64,000 nt of DNA from Klebsormidium nitens (Eukaryota > Streptophyta > Klebsormidiophyceae > Klebsormidiales > Klebsormidiaceae): NCBI GenBank assembly GCA_000708835.1, contig DF236954.1:430851-494850 (forward strand), given 5' to 3'. The notes under the pieces were generated by a model. It had not been told where the DNA came from. It saw only the letters and a program-made list of their open reading frames with translations, and made no database searches. Within the stretch, counting starts at the first letter, position 1, and each line of letters opens with the position of its first letter. This document shows, piece by piece, positions 24,401 through 34,910 of the stretch. A program made the position numbers and the translations under genes.

Positions 24401-26937
24401 CAGACCAGCTACGATTTTCGGGTTCGCCCCGGCTTTGGTTTGATTGCACTTACCTTTTGAGCGAGTCGAAAAGGTCCTTCTTCCCCCGCAGCGTGATCAG
24501 GTTGTTGGACGCAACAGCAGCCGACGGCGCGTCCGACGGCCGCCGCTTGAGCACCCCGTGGTACCCCTCCATCGCCTCTTGTACCTTGCCCTGCACAGGT
24601 ACCGCTCAGACTGTCACCTTTCTGTAATTTTTTATCATGAATCGTCTGCCAAAAAATGTCGGGGTGTGACATATTTGTCGAAGATGGTTTGAGGAGATTA
24701 CTTTCATCATCTCCTGCGCCTTGCCCTGAAACAGGGACCGCATGACCCGAGAATCAGCATTTCACGATTGCCTGAGAACGACGCGCCGCTCTGACCTGCA
24801 GCTGTTGCCCATACGCCAACTGCTTTAGCGACCTCAGTTCGTCCTCCACTGGACTATTCTGAGCAACCTTCTCGTGACTCAGCTCCTGACCCAGCTCCAA
24901 CCAATCAACTCAAAATGTCCAAAGCACTTTTCTAAAAACCCTCAGGATTTTGCCCCCCCTCAAATCGCTGCAAAGAACAAACGCCGAACCCACCTGCAAT
25001 TGTTGCACATACGCCAACTGCACCATCAGTGGCGTCAGCTCGTCCTCCACCTCCTCCTCCGGCAGCTCCTCCTCGATCAGCGTCTCCCGTCCGACCCTCT
25101 GCGCCAAAAGCAACAGCTCCTCGGCGCCCGGTAGATCCCCCCGGTCGATGCTCGCGCAGGCTGCGTTGTAGGCGAGGTCGAAGCTGTCGCGGGGGCGGAT
25201 CTTGAGCCGGGTAACTAGGGCGGGGACTTCTTCCGACCGGCCCCCGGAGATGTACGCGGCGACGACGTTGGTCTTGACCTCGGGGGAGGCGGCCGGGGCG
25301 ATCTCGAGAAGCTTTTCATACCTGTGGGAAAAACAGTTGTTGAGATCTGGGATCTTGAGAAATATTAGGCTGTTTTCTTGAAGGCCGGTGCGACAGTGCG
25401 GAGTCCTGGAAACAATTCAGATCTTTCTGTTCACTCTGATATTTCGTGACGTTCTGATGACAAATGGCGACGAAATTGACAACGGGGGACACCAAAGAGG
25501 CAACCTAGGAAGGAGTCGATCCTGGTCGAAGGCGATGAACTGAGAGTTCCAGATTGTCGGGCTTTCGCGGGCTCTACTTTTTTTAAACAGTGGGAGGCTA
25601 CAGAAGATTGGTTGCTTGGAACAGGATGCATGCAGGAAGGAGGCGAGCGGGTCTGATAAGGCTGCGTGTGGGGGGCGTTTCGAAGGTCAAGACCAAAAGC
25701 ACGTAAGAGTCAGAGAACAAACATTCAGCTCGCTTAGAAAGGAATATCAATATTGAAGAGTAGAAGCCCCCAGATCGACCTTTGAAGGTTCAATCTCCAA
25801 GGTTGACATCCGGATGATCTCAAATGCTCCAGAAGTTTGAAATTCAGTGGCAGATGACTCACGTGCTGATGCACTGCAAGTGCTCCCCCATGCGATACAG
25901 CACCTGCCCCAGCAGCTGCAGCACTGCCTCCGTCGGCTCCGCATTCTCGAGAACGGCGCGGGCCTCCGTCAGGTGGTTGTTACGGTACAGGCAGTATGCC
26001 TGCAACAACAAAACAGGTTGGATGACTAAGACCCGTCCTCGATTGCACATCATTCAGCACAGACCATAAACAGAATGCAGTGGGCAAGACTACTGTGGTC
26101 GATCAGTCGCTGTTCAAACAATGCAATGCCACCCACCTTTTCAAGCAGAAGAGGGGCGCCAGGGTTTGCCTTCCCCTGGATAAGGGCGATGGCGGCAGCG
26201 ATCTCGCCTTGCTGGACCAGTGCAACCACCTTGGCGGCAAAAGCGTCCCGGTCACCGGGCGCCTTTGTGAGGACTGTTGGCAATTGAGTCAAGGGAGCGG
26301 ACCAGTATCAAATGAGATCCAAACCTTTCGAACGATTGCGCCGCACGAAGATGCTTCCGAAAAGAAGACCAGGACATGAGCGTGCCAATAGTCCGATCCA
26401 ATCTACATTGCCAACCTATCCGTGGTCACAACTTTCTGAGCAGTCTTGACAATCTGTAGTTGGCAACCATCGGACACCAAAGTCTGCAGCGCTAGAGCCA
26501 TAGCATTGGACAAAGACGCTGCAGAGCCATAGCATTGGACAAAATGCAGAAAAGTATACAGAATACTAACCGTGTAGCCATATTGTGGCTCTTTGAGACA
26601 ACAAGAGGGGAAGATACCCTCCGTATCATTACCAAGATATCAGTCACAGGAAGATCAGACAGAAGCAATCCAGATTTGACCTTCAAAGGAACAGCACCAC
26701 CTTTTTTAATAAAGCTCTCCCAATGCTTTCCAGAAGACCATCTCAGACAAAGACCTACGGCGATATAATAGAAGCATTCCGCTGCTTGTAAAGGATACTC
26801 TCATCAGCTGCCTTCACGACACGCTTGAACTCGTTCTTCTTGACATGGCCATCCAGTTTCGTGTAGAGATCCTCCAACGTCGGCCCATCATCCCCCGGCG
26901 CCGCGGTGGCGGCCTTTTGTTTCCCCTTGGTTGCCAT
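18431..26937 (-). CDS. SRP72: Signal recognition particle subunit SRP72, 680 aa
   Basis: Largest protein of the cytosolic signal recognition particle, binding SRP68 and 7S RNA. Exons: 26937-26799, 26273-26137, 25999-25863, 25321-24994, 24590-24454, 23710-23449, 22350-22117, 21726-21531, 20833-20692, 19827-19676, 18609-18431 (TAG). They sum to 2043 nt with matching phases; human SRP72 is about 671 aa. Residues 1-580 form the TPR-like solenoid: DAFAAKVVALVQQGEIAAA, AYCLYRNNHLTEARAVL, LLGQVLYRMGEHLQC, AYNAACASIDRGDLPGAEEL, VASNNLITLRGKKDLFDSLK. The C-terminal RNA-binding segment is the family signature: lysine-rich KKKKRKKKVRYPKGYDP, then DPERWLPRRERA. It ends in an Ala/Pro/Lys tail, KNKKKGKGRK. 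Seven or more of its junctions are copied in tandem inside the introns (listed separately); the exon set given uses the copies that preserve phase and full homology. Confidence 0.93.
18595..18875 (-). repeat. Copied acceptor junction of SRP72 exon 11
   Basis: The real exon 11 acceptor (18610) has the plus-strand pattern CTTCTTGTTTCCTGCATTATGG. Similar blocks recur at about 18682-18735 (CTTCCTGTTCCCTGCGG, then GCAGCCGCTCTAG) and 18832-18875 (TTCTTGTTCCTTGCCGTG, then GCCGCC). The copies lie in the intron upstream of the exon in gene orientation and still read as pyrimidine tract plus possible AG. Confidence 0.6.
19349..19728 (-). repeat. Direct tandem duplication (~189 bp) of SRP72 exon 10 3' end and donor
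   Basis: Unit 1 (19349-19538) and unit 2 (19539-about 19728) are clearly alike over their full length; e.g. TCAGATGATTCAACCGGG at 19463 and 19651, and CTCACGCTTCTTGTTGCTCG in both. Unit 2 holds the true exon end encoding RWLPRRERASNKK and the GTGAGT donor. Unit 1, in the downstream intron, encodes a decayed RERASNKK end with the same donor. Confidence 0.92.
21700..21900 (-). repeat. Two-copy acceptor junction of SRP72 exon 8
   Basis: The real start of exon 8 (ending at 21726 on the plus strand, coding GEVDAAQIVQTL) is repeated 146 bases upstream in gene orientation, ending at 21872 and coding GETDVAQIAETL. The upstream intron part (AGCTTGGGCGTCTGCTT against GGCTTGGGCGTCTGCTT) is copied too. 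Confidence 0.88.
22270..22680 (-). repeat. Three-copy acceptor junction of SRP72 exon 7
   Basis: Real copy: exon edge at 22350, starting EQKEKSEGGSIAAQLVLAQA. Second copy: edge at 22521, EQKEKSEGGSVAAQLVLAQA. Third copy: edge at 22676, EQMEKSDGGSVPAQRVLSQA. Each is preceded by a pyrimidine tract and CAG. Spacing is 171 and 155 bases. The two extra copies would each open a coding frame but lead into intron sequence. Confidence 0.93.
22960..23500 (-). repeat. Four-copy donor junction of SRP72 exon 6
   Basis: The real exon end encodes LQEKKANQAEELLT with donor GTGGGT at 23448. Copies follow downstream in gene orientation with equivalent donor positions near 23232 (EEKKADQAEELLT, then GTGTGT), 23100 (EKKGNQADELLT-like) and 22973 (more decayed). 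Spacing is about 216, 132 and 126 bases. Confidence 0.9.
23640..24140 (-). repeat. Three-copy acceptor junction of SRP72 exon 6
   Basis: The real exon start (edge 23710) encodes FDRLIEKDAAGKPRFADA. Copies upstream in gene orientation start near 23956 (FDLFIETDAVGKSRFAS) and 24136 (a decayed IRPLLEKNAVGKPRSA). Each has a preceding CAG or equivalent. Together with the donor-side array, exon 6 is flanked by its own copies on both sides. Confidence 0.9.
24580..25055 (-). repeat. Copied donor of SRP72 exon 4 and acceptor of exon 5, in one intron
   Basis: The real exon 4 end (LMVQLAYVQQLQ, donor at 24993) is copied at about 24792-24852 (LKQLAYGQQLQ, then GTCAGA). The real exon 5 start (GKVQEAMEG, edge 24590) is copied near 24701-24725 (GKAQEMMK after CAG). 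Thus the intron holds a mini-copy of both of its own ends, next to each other. Confidence 0.88.
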
Positions 26938-28570
26938 TCTGCCGAGCTACGCCCTCCCTTTATGCGTACGTGGCGACCTGTGCCATGCTTGATTACCAGA
27001 TTACCTATCCTAAATTGCAGCCACCCAGACCCCTAGTGAGCGTCAGGAAAGAATGTTCTCCCTCAATGCAACGTTCTCAGGACTCACGCAACACTCAAAC
27101 AGGCCAGGTTGTGCGCGCGCAATTCTTTGCCGTCCGTCGGAGTGCGTGACGGAGGCAAACCCTTAGCATGAACCGATGCGGCCGCGCCGCGTCATGAAGC
27201 GGCCGGGCGGCCGCGCGGACACAGGCACTTAGCAAGCTTGCAAGCTTCATAGGTTCATAGGATCGTAGATTTAGCGCATCTGAAATCTGATTGTCTGATG
27301 AGCCTGGCTGCTTGGCCTTCAACTACGCCTGCTGGACCGCCTGACGCGGCGGTCGCATATGAGTTCTAGGGGAGGTCACGAGCGTTGTTTTGAGGGGGCG
27401 CCCCGGGGGCGCAATATTTTGCTTTCAAGGTTAATCATACTTCAGGGATATTACTGCATTCCCGAACTGATTCCGCGAAAACTGAAGTAAAGCTCACCGA
27501 TTTAGAGGTGAGGCAGTGTCCGAGCCCCTGCCGTCCCCCTGGTCCCCGCACGGTCCCCGTCCCTGGAAACTTCGCGACGAAATTCGCTGCTTTCATTCTT
27601 CGGGATGAAAGCAGCGCTTTTCGATATATGCTGCGCTTCGAAATCTATTATCTGGGACCGTCCGAGCAAAAACATGATGCAGGCCGTCGCAGCAACTCGT
27701 CGCAGGCTGGCAGTGACGAGAATTACAACACATGGGGACATGACAATCTGCCAGTGCCCCGATGCGTGGTCGCGACGAGCTAATCTGAACCGTTCAAGCA
27801 TTCTGGCTTGAGACGCGCCATATATAAGCTCGAGGATAATTACAAGAGATAAACTTCTGCAATATTTTTGCACTTTTGACAGCCGGGCAAAGCGGCATGC
27901 AATCGAGTTCTGCTTGCATCAAGTATCGACACCTCATTGAGACGGCCAGATTGCATTGTACGATACTTCTCAATCAGTTTTCCCCTCGTTACTCAGCAAG
28001 GACGCAGGCAGGTGGACACGGATCTGTGAATTCGTTCATTCAGTCGGACTCCCGCTTAACGTGAGGTTTACACGCAGGGCAGAACCGGATCAGTATAAGG
28101 TTTTACACCGCCGAAACTGCCACCTACATCTACACAATGGATCTTGACTTCGGCACAATACCCCATGACGGCTGTTGCACCGCTACTGAGTTTCCTTTTA
28201 TGGTTTCCGACCTAACTTACCCCATTACCAACTTACTTCAAGCTTTGAGTTCATACAGCATTTGTTGTGGCAGTGAAGCTAGTGTTGGCGTTACAAAGTG
28301 CGACAAGCCCGTGAAGAACCGAAACGTATACTTTAATGCAGCAGCACTCTGACTGCAAACAAAGGGGCAGAAAGGTCTCTTTTGATTCAGTGCAGGAGGC
28401 TACTAGTATTAGTTCAGAACTGAGCGGCCAGCAAATCACACCCGAGGTGCAAACTCTAAGGCGGCTGGAACTGACAGCCAATCAGAGAGCTCAACACAGA
28501 GCTTTGCCATAAACTGTATCTCTTGTAAGTCCAGATTACGCATACCTACTGACGTCCAGTATCATCTTCA
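26938..28570. other. Intergenic between SRP72 and F-box locus
   Basis: No coding exon recognised. Holds the SRP72 promoter. Very GC-rich palindromic patches lie near 27175-27220 (GCGGCCG clusters) and there is a perfect hairpin at 27585-27616, listed separately. Confidence 0.45.
27585..27616. repeat. Perfect 12-bp inverted repeat with 8-nt loop
   Basis: CGCTGCTTTCAT at 27585-27596 and its exact reverse complement ATGAAAGCAGCG at 27605-27616 are separated by eight bases. The spacing fits a cruciform or RNA hairpin. No U-run follows that would make it an RNA polymerase III end, and no gene is attached. Confidence 0.75.
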
Positions 28571-29768
28571 TCATCTGCCCTGATCATTTGAAGGAAGCGT
28601 TTCCCATGAAAGTAAGCGAATCATTGACCTTCGGATCAACGCCTGGTAAATATTCTCAAAACTCCACCTACTATCTTCGCCAATGATTTCGTATTCTCGG
28701 CCTGAAGTCTCAAGCTCGACGCTCCATTGACTTGGTGCAGTACTACTGTTTGTCGAATCTCCCGGGTCGTCCTTCGCAGGAGTTTCGGCTCTGCGATCTG
28801 TGGTGGCTTCAACGAAGAACCTGATTGTCTCTTCTTCTATAAAACGCTCTCTGGTAGGAACTAAGGTGCGCTCCCACGCGGAAAAAGAAGCACCCCCCTC
28901 CTTCTTGTTAGCATCGTCGACTTGCAAAACGTGAGCAAGGGGTCGATTGTCGCCAGCATACAACCTCCGCCAAAAAGAACGCATGCCTCCAGGAACATCG
29001 CCGGCTTGCTTGCCACACCTTCAGCATACGTCCCTCTCAAAGTCAACCTCAAGGCTATTTCTTTGTCTTTTTCGGAGTCGCTATGGACCAGCTGTAAGCC
29101 CGAAGATATGCTGCCAAAACTGATCCACACCACATATATGCAGGCGACGCCCGACGAGCGCCCCACGGAAGCGTGGCCAGATTCCGTGCATCTTCTGTGG
29201 CGGTTCCCCACAAGAGCAGTCGTCCCTCCAGCGTTCGTATCAGGAACAAAAAAGACATGTGAGATGATCTAGAGTCGTCTGCTAGGTCTTCGAGCTCCTT
29301 TCTCTTGATCATCCTTTCACCTTTGAGGATGTGGACATTCTGATCTTTCTCGGAAGCTATCTTTGCAGCCATCCTCTCTAGTGTTGCCATGCCATCATGT
29401 CTCTTCCCTGGAACTTGACCTTCAAAGAGCTTGACGGTCGGTTCCCTTGCCCAACGAGCTCGGACCAGATGCTTATATCCGCCAAATCGCCTCACTACCG
29501 TCTCAAGCTCCTCCGCTTGAGAGGTGTCTTGTGGCTCCTGCAAGCAGCCTTAAAAGGCCTGCCTCCACAGAGAAGGTTTGGAACATACGGCAGATTGAAT
29601 AGTCTTACATGCACAGGAGACTGCTAGCAAGGAACAAGGGTCCTGCAGTGCAAGTTTGTTCAGAATAAGAGCAAGGAGCTCGTCTGGAAGTACTTGCAGT
29701 CCTCCATGAACTGCAGAACTGGATCTCTTGGAGGGCTCCAGGGCAGTGAGCTGGCGTGTAGGCTGCAT
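28571..29768 (-). pseudogene. F-box protein gene, interrupted (nonsense and apparent frameshifts, or unusual introns)
   Basis: The ATG at 29766-29768 starts a protein with a clear F-box: LQVLPDELLALILNKLAL, then SLLAVSCACKTIQSAV and SKPSLWRQAF. F-box proteins link substrates to SCF ubiquitin ligases. Directly after WRQAF comes an in-frame TAA, then the same frame stays open for about 160 codons (FGGYKHLVRARW, SSHMSFLFLIRTLEGRLLL). Coding-like sequence then seems to move to a second frame (KEIALRLTLRGTYAEGVASK) and a third (GGMRSFWRRLYAGDNRPLAH) ending with a stop at 28571. Either this is a decaying, nearly intronless gene, or small introns are spliced out; GTATGT at 29583-29588 to GCAG at 29538-29541 would make a 51-nt in-frame intron that removes the stop but also the end of the F-box. 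The target is unknown. Confidence 0.6.
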
Positions 29769-30686
29769 CAGGGAGCTGGAAAGCGCCTTAATGATTCAAG
29801 GGCCTGCTCCCTTTCTCCTCAGGATTCCCGTCCCAAGGAGGTTGTGCCGCTTCACCGTTGAGATTGTAATCAATGGAACTCGCTTTGTTCAGGGAGCAGG
29901 CTAGGATCTAATTAGTCTTACAATCGGACCTTTCCACATGAACAAAACCAGCCGTACTAGAAGCAGTCAATCTGAATCGCTGGATAAGTGCCACGCGGCC
30001 GGCCTGCCGACGGTCCGACCAGCCAAGCAGGATCTGCCATCTGGCCGTCTGCCACGTGACGAGTACGGCACAATGCAAGGCGGCAGGAAGCGCGAATGCG
30101 CGCAATGATGCGTCCGCGCAAATAGGACCAGCTTAAGGGCAACGCAGGAGCCTCAAACCCTTCATGCGGTAAGATACAGGCCTCCAGCCACGCCCGACAG
30201 CGCGGCCAGCCAAATATAAGATAAACGGGAAAATGAGGGAAAATTGTACTCCTGTTGCCAGCGTGTCACGCAAGCACTCCTCCAATCCTCCAATTATTCA
30301 GCTAGGGCCGGTCACTTGTACCGTACACGTCCCACTGCACATGCGTTCATCTCAGTGCTTGCATGACGATGCCCACGGATCCCATCGGCCGGGCCAGCTG
30401 GCATACTAATCATGATCACACCCATGAGCCGCACCCCGACATGGACGGTTCAGAATTAAAAGCGGCGTAGCTACTGAGCCTGTTTGCACAACCATCCCGG
30501 CCAACGAGGATCACTTAAACAGTCGTCCTCAATATTGAACGCTTTTCAATATTCTCCGCAACACCTGTTCAAGGTCATGCCCGTGTTTCCGACTCGACTA
30601 ATGTACAGGTCTTGGCTATGTCGACTACGCTAAGAACTTGTGCCCATAACCTCGGCCATTGTGGAATGGGCGACAAGCAAAGACAA
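29769..30686. other. Intergenic between ankyrin gene and F-box locus
   Basis: No coding exon or RNA gene recognised. Would hold the promoter of the F-box locus and the 3' UTR of the ankyrin gene. Confidence 0.45.
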
Positions 30687-33600
30687 TCAATGATAAATAC
30701 CCGTGTCTTTTTCCGCCGGCTTATTTACCCCCCACCAAATAGCTAAAATAATCACTAAAACGGAGACAAGACCGAACAGGACTTCACGCACTGTCTTATG
30801 TACAATCTTCATTGGCGGCACCGGATACTTCCCTTCCTGCAGACGAGGCGAAGCAGAATTTTCAGGACCCCATGCGGAGGGGGAGTAGGCAATTGAGCCA
30901 CGCACGTTGTTGAAGCGTGGTTGAACCAACAAAATCTGACTTGTCAAGTAAAGGGAGAGCGTACGAACCAAACGAATTCAAAAATCAAGTGTCATCTGTA
31001 ACGGACCCAACTTGAATCTCTGGGAAACGCATGGTCGAGACGAACGAAAGGAAACCGGATCCTTTCGGAGCACAATTGCGCTTCCCAAAGTACTCCCTCA
31101 CAAGGTTTGCGCAAACGCCGTTGCGCAATCCTACCTCAACCTTCTTCTGCACATCTGTTTAAGCACACCTGTCTTGACATTTCTCCGATCCTCGTGACAA
31201 AGGTCTTACGATACCCAGCCAGCCTTGAACCAAAGAACCTCATCCTTTGTAAAGTTGCAGCTAAATATCGAGCATGTGAAGATCGACGGCGCACCTTGTT
31301 TTTGATCGTCTCGTCGGCCCCTAGCTGTACGAGAAGATTGTACGTCCCGTTGCCCCAGTGATGCACCCCCGCCAAGTGAAGCGCCGTGTTCCCGTCCTGC
31401 GCCGTAGAAACAGCAAGTTAGTATCCCCTCCGTCTGGTGCTCTCAAAGTCCGTGACTTGGAGGACGCCGTTTCAGGGAGGGAACAGCGAATGATCCTTCA
31501 CGTGCAGGACCTCAAAGTCACATGCTGTGAAGGATGGTGAGAGGTCAGTGTAACGCAGTCTGGAACCTTCCGCACTTCCAGCGTTTCTCAAAAACGTACA
31601 GGCGAGGTTTCTGTAGAGCATGCTTGAAAAACGGACGCGTGATCATCTCTCCAACCCCGCTCGTTTCATTAAGGGGTACTCAACCAAGCGCTGGGCAGGT
31701 GCGGCTCTGCAAGATTTCCCTCAGAGCAGGAGCGCTTACGCCTCCGCTATTTGCAGCATCTTCGGAGGCTCGCAAAGCAATTGAGGTGCCTCATGTAGGT
31801 TTTGAGATCCAATCGACGTTCGCTTCATTGGCTGCTCCAGCCAAGGATCCCAATAGGCATCCCAATAGATCCCAAAATCAAAACCTGGAAAGCTGAAGAG
31901 CCAAGAGCGAAGCGGTCCGATTCGACCTCTGACATCGTCCACCAAAGACGAGGTCTGCTCAGTTTAGCATGATACCTTGAGACCGGAACTCTCGTACCTT
32001 GACGCCCAACAATAAAATCCAAAGAGGGTGAGCGAAGCGTTCCCAGGCAGCCCTCACCTCGTCTGGAAACCGAGGTCCGCTCTTCCAATCGGAATAGGTA
32101 GTCGAGACCCAAATCGTCAAAGCAAAAATCTGGAGATAAAAGATCGGCCCAGCAGAGCATTCCGGACGACCCCTCACCTCGTCCGGAAAGCCGAGGTCCG
32201 CTCTTCCAAGCGTGATACTGGACAACCTCGAGACCGACACGTCAAACAATAAAGCCCAAACATTAAAGGGGCCAAAGGCAGCTTCCGGGCGGCTTCTCAC
32301 CTCGTCCGTGAAGTCGAGGTCTGATCTTCCAAGCGTGAGACTTCCATACCAGAACCTTCAAATCTTGAATCCCAAAACGGATAAAGAGGCCCATCAAAGC
32401 AATTCCAAGCGACCACTCCCCTCGTCCTTTGAAGTCTGCCGTCGGCTCTTCCAAGCCTAACGTTCCACAACCTCGCGTTCTGGAACCGTGAAGTATAAGC
32501 CCAGAACCCTGACCCCTCGAGACAGCCAGCAAGCGTCCCAGGGGGATCCCCTCACCTCGTCCGTGAAGTCGAGGTCCGCTCGGTGAATCGCGCACCGTTT
32601 TTTCTTGCACGCGTGGCACTTGGGGTCACTGAGAGAGGCCAAGTATTCGATGACGTGGTCGTATCGCTCAAAGACGGCGCCGAACACCGGGATTTGCCGG
32701 CTCTGTGAGGGGTTGAGAGAGGTGACGTGAGCAGGTAAGAGATCGACGTTTGGGACCCGGCGACACATTCTTAGGCGCTTTTAAGCCAGTGGGATTGACA
32801 GTTGCGTGAAAGAGTAAGAATGGCAAGGAGCAACTAGGAGAGCGACACTTTGGATTACGTATAGTTTACGGACCGTAGAACTGGCCGCAGAGATTTAACA
32901 CCAGAATATCTACGGGGACTGCCAGCTCTGCCGGGGGGCAGGGCTAAGACCTGTGGAATGTTTGCCACGCAGCACTAGCATCCACTGAAAGCCCCAGATA
33001 CTCATCATACTGGCAAAACGGATGGAGGGAGAGCATGGATTCCGAGCCGAAATTAGTGATCCCTCCTGAGTATAACCCTCTACGTTCGGCGGTCTAGGTT
33101 GAATGAAACCACCAAACTTGACCGTCAATCACATGGGTTTTGGTTGAAGGGAATAACCAGGGAGTCCACCGGGAGTCCCTGTTCTCCTTCCATCTGTTCG
33201 AGCAGCAGCGGTTCAACAAACAAGGTTTCCGCCGTATTCAGGCAAGAAGTTTGTCTCGGCCTGGCGACCTGATTGTCCCACTTTTCACCTTGCGCATCTT
33301 GTTTGTGCGAAAAAGATACTTAACACTCCCTCAAAGACGTGGCCGAACCTTGTACCTCGTTGGACTTCACCGCAAAAGAACGTGCTTGCATTGCGCAAGT
33401 GGAAAGCTGACGCCACAAATTCTCCACAAAAACCGCTGGCGCCAATATGTGACTGCATAATCTTCGAAGACAAAGGCCCAGGAAGGATCCACTCACATCG
33501 TTCACTGCGTTCACTTCCGCTCCGTGCTCTACCAACAGCTGGCTCATCCGTTTGCTCCCCTTCACAGTCGCGTAATGCAGCGGCGTATTCCCCTCAAAGT

Positions 33601-34910
33601 TTCTGCAGTTTGGGTCGTTGATCTTCTCCTTCAGAATGTACTCAGCTACCTCAAAGCTGAGCTTTTGGACTGCCCAATGCAGCGGCAACGTGCCTCGTTC
33701 TCCATCCTGCGAGTGTGAAGGAGCCCCAGTGTGAACACTCTGGTTGGAGCTAGCATTTTAGAGGCACACAGTACATCTCTAACGATTGCATTTAGAGTCA
33801 AATGTTGGATTTTTTTTCCGGGGCTTGAACATACTTCGAGTTCCGAAGACCCTCGCTTGGTCTGTGCCCACTAGGAGTTTGTCTTTCTGCCTCTTGTCAG
33901 AGGCCCTTGGTCAGATGAGTGAAGTGCAGAAAAGAGAGGACTTTTGCTTATGTGCGTCGATCAACCAAAGCCCAACCAGCCAATGTGTATTTCAGTAGAG
34001 AGGGTGGGATGAGTACAACGTCATAGAATGTTTGGAGGGCTCAACATTTCACACATCTTCAACCGTGTTGAACTTATGTCCTCTTTTGTTGGCCATGAAC
34101 ATTGTAATAGAGTGCGCTCTTCAGAATAAGGGTTTGCTTGAATTAGGGTTTGACCCTTCGGCGGAACTCGGACAAAGAATGAGTTTCCAATCCATGTCAC
34201 CCCACAGCGGCTCAGGTCTTGACCTCTCTACTGCCAGACGACCATCTTGAATGCCATTCCAGCCCTCCCCTTCTTGGGGCTGCCTGTGTCTTTCTGGTGA
34301 AATTCAAACAGCTCAAAGCCCGTGGTAAGACTTTCCGCATCTAACTTAAGTTTGACGACGATCCAACATTTTCTGGAGTTGTCCCGGAAGGTGACGACCC
34401 CACCTAAGCCATCAGACAGATCTAAGCGATAACTTTCTTTCATCACTGGGACCTCCTCCTTCTTTCCAACATTCCGAGTAGCATCGGCTTTCTCCTTCTG
34501 CCAATGCGCAGAAAGAACTTACAAGAGAGAAGAGAGTTCACAACATTGCTCGGAGCTCTTATACAAATAACGCTTTAGTAGGAAGCGCACTTTAGATCCA
34601 GGTGAGAGAAGGTCAAAGTAGCAAATGCAGACGACAGATCCTAGTTGAAAGGTCACAACGGGGTTTTGAATAGTTGCACATGTGCACATGGGACCTCAGA
34701 AATAACATAGGTCAACCACTTATCAAAGGCACTTGCAAATGTGGTGGTAACTTGACTAACCTTCTGGTTTGGGTCCAGACCAACTTTCAGCGCCTCCTTG
34801 AAAAGGTTTAGATCGCCCCTTTCCGCTGCAATATGCGGAACCAGGAGGTTCTCATCCACGCCAGGACTTATACCCCACTGCTTCAGCAGCTCGGTCCTGA
34901 TCGTGTCCAT
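30687..34910 (-). CDS. Small ankyrin-repeat protein with C-terminal membrane anchor, 252 aa
   Basis: Exons: 34910-34761, 33706-33497, 32702-32556, 31396-31295, 30836-30687 (TGA at 30687-30689). All junctions are phase 0; total 759 nt. Ankyrin repeats: VPHIAAERGDLNLFKEALKV (exon 1), LPLHWAVQKLSFEVAEYIL and NTPLHYATVKGSKRMSQLLV with HGAEVNAV (exon 2), and NTALHLAGVHHWGNGTYNLL with LGADETIKNK (exon 4). Between repeats, exon 3 carries a cysteine-basic cluster (Cys149, 152 and 157, in CHACKKKRC) that might bind metal. The last exon holds a single hydrophobic helix, VLFGLVSVLVIILAIWW (about 222-238), close to the C-terminus. That suggests a tail-anchored membrane protein with the repeats facing the cytosol. 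Partner and pathway are unknown. The 3' end of exon 3 is repeated six times in the next intron. Confidence 0.82.
31925..32600 (-). repeat. Six-copy array of ankyrin-gene exon 3 donor junction
   Basis: The plus-strand core is CTCACCTCGTCCGTGAAGTC (real donor AC at 32554-32555). Equivalents occur with splice positions at about 32419, 32299, 32176, 32056 and 31933, i.e. every 120-135 bases. Three of the five copies keep an intact GT donor (32299, 32176, 32056); the 32419 copy has lost it and the 31933 copy is further decayed. Between cores, CTCTTCCAAGCGTGA-like and ACCTCGAGACC-like intron blocks recur in the same order, so whole ~120-bp units were duplicated. Confidence 0.94.

Noticed and set aside
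31925-32600. Regularly spaced repeats resembling a CRISPR-like array
   Set aside because: Eukaryotic intron; the repeats equal the adjacent exon end plus donor, and the spacers are also repeated. Not a CRISPR.
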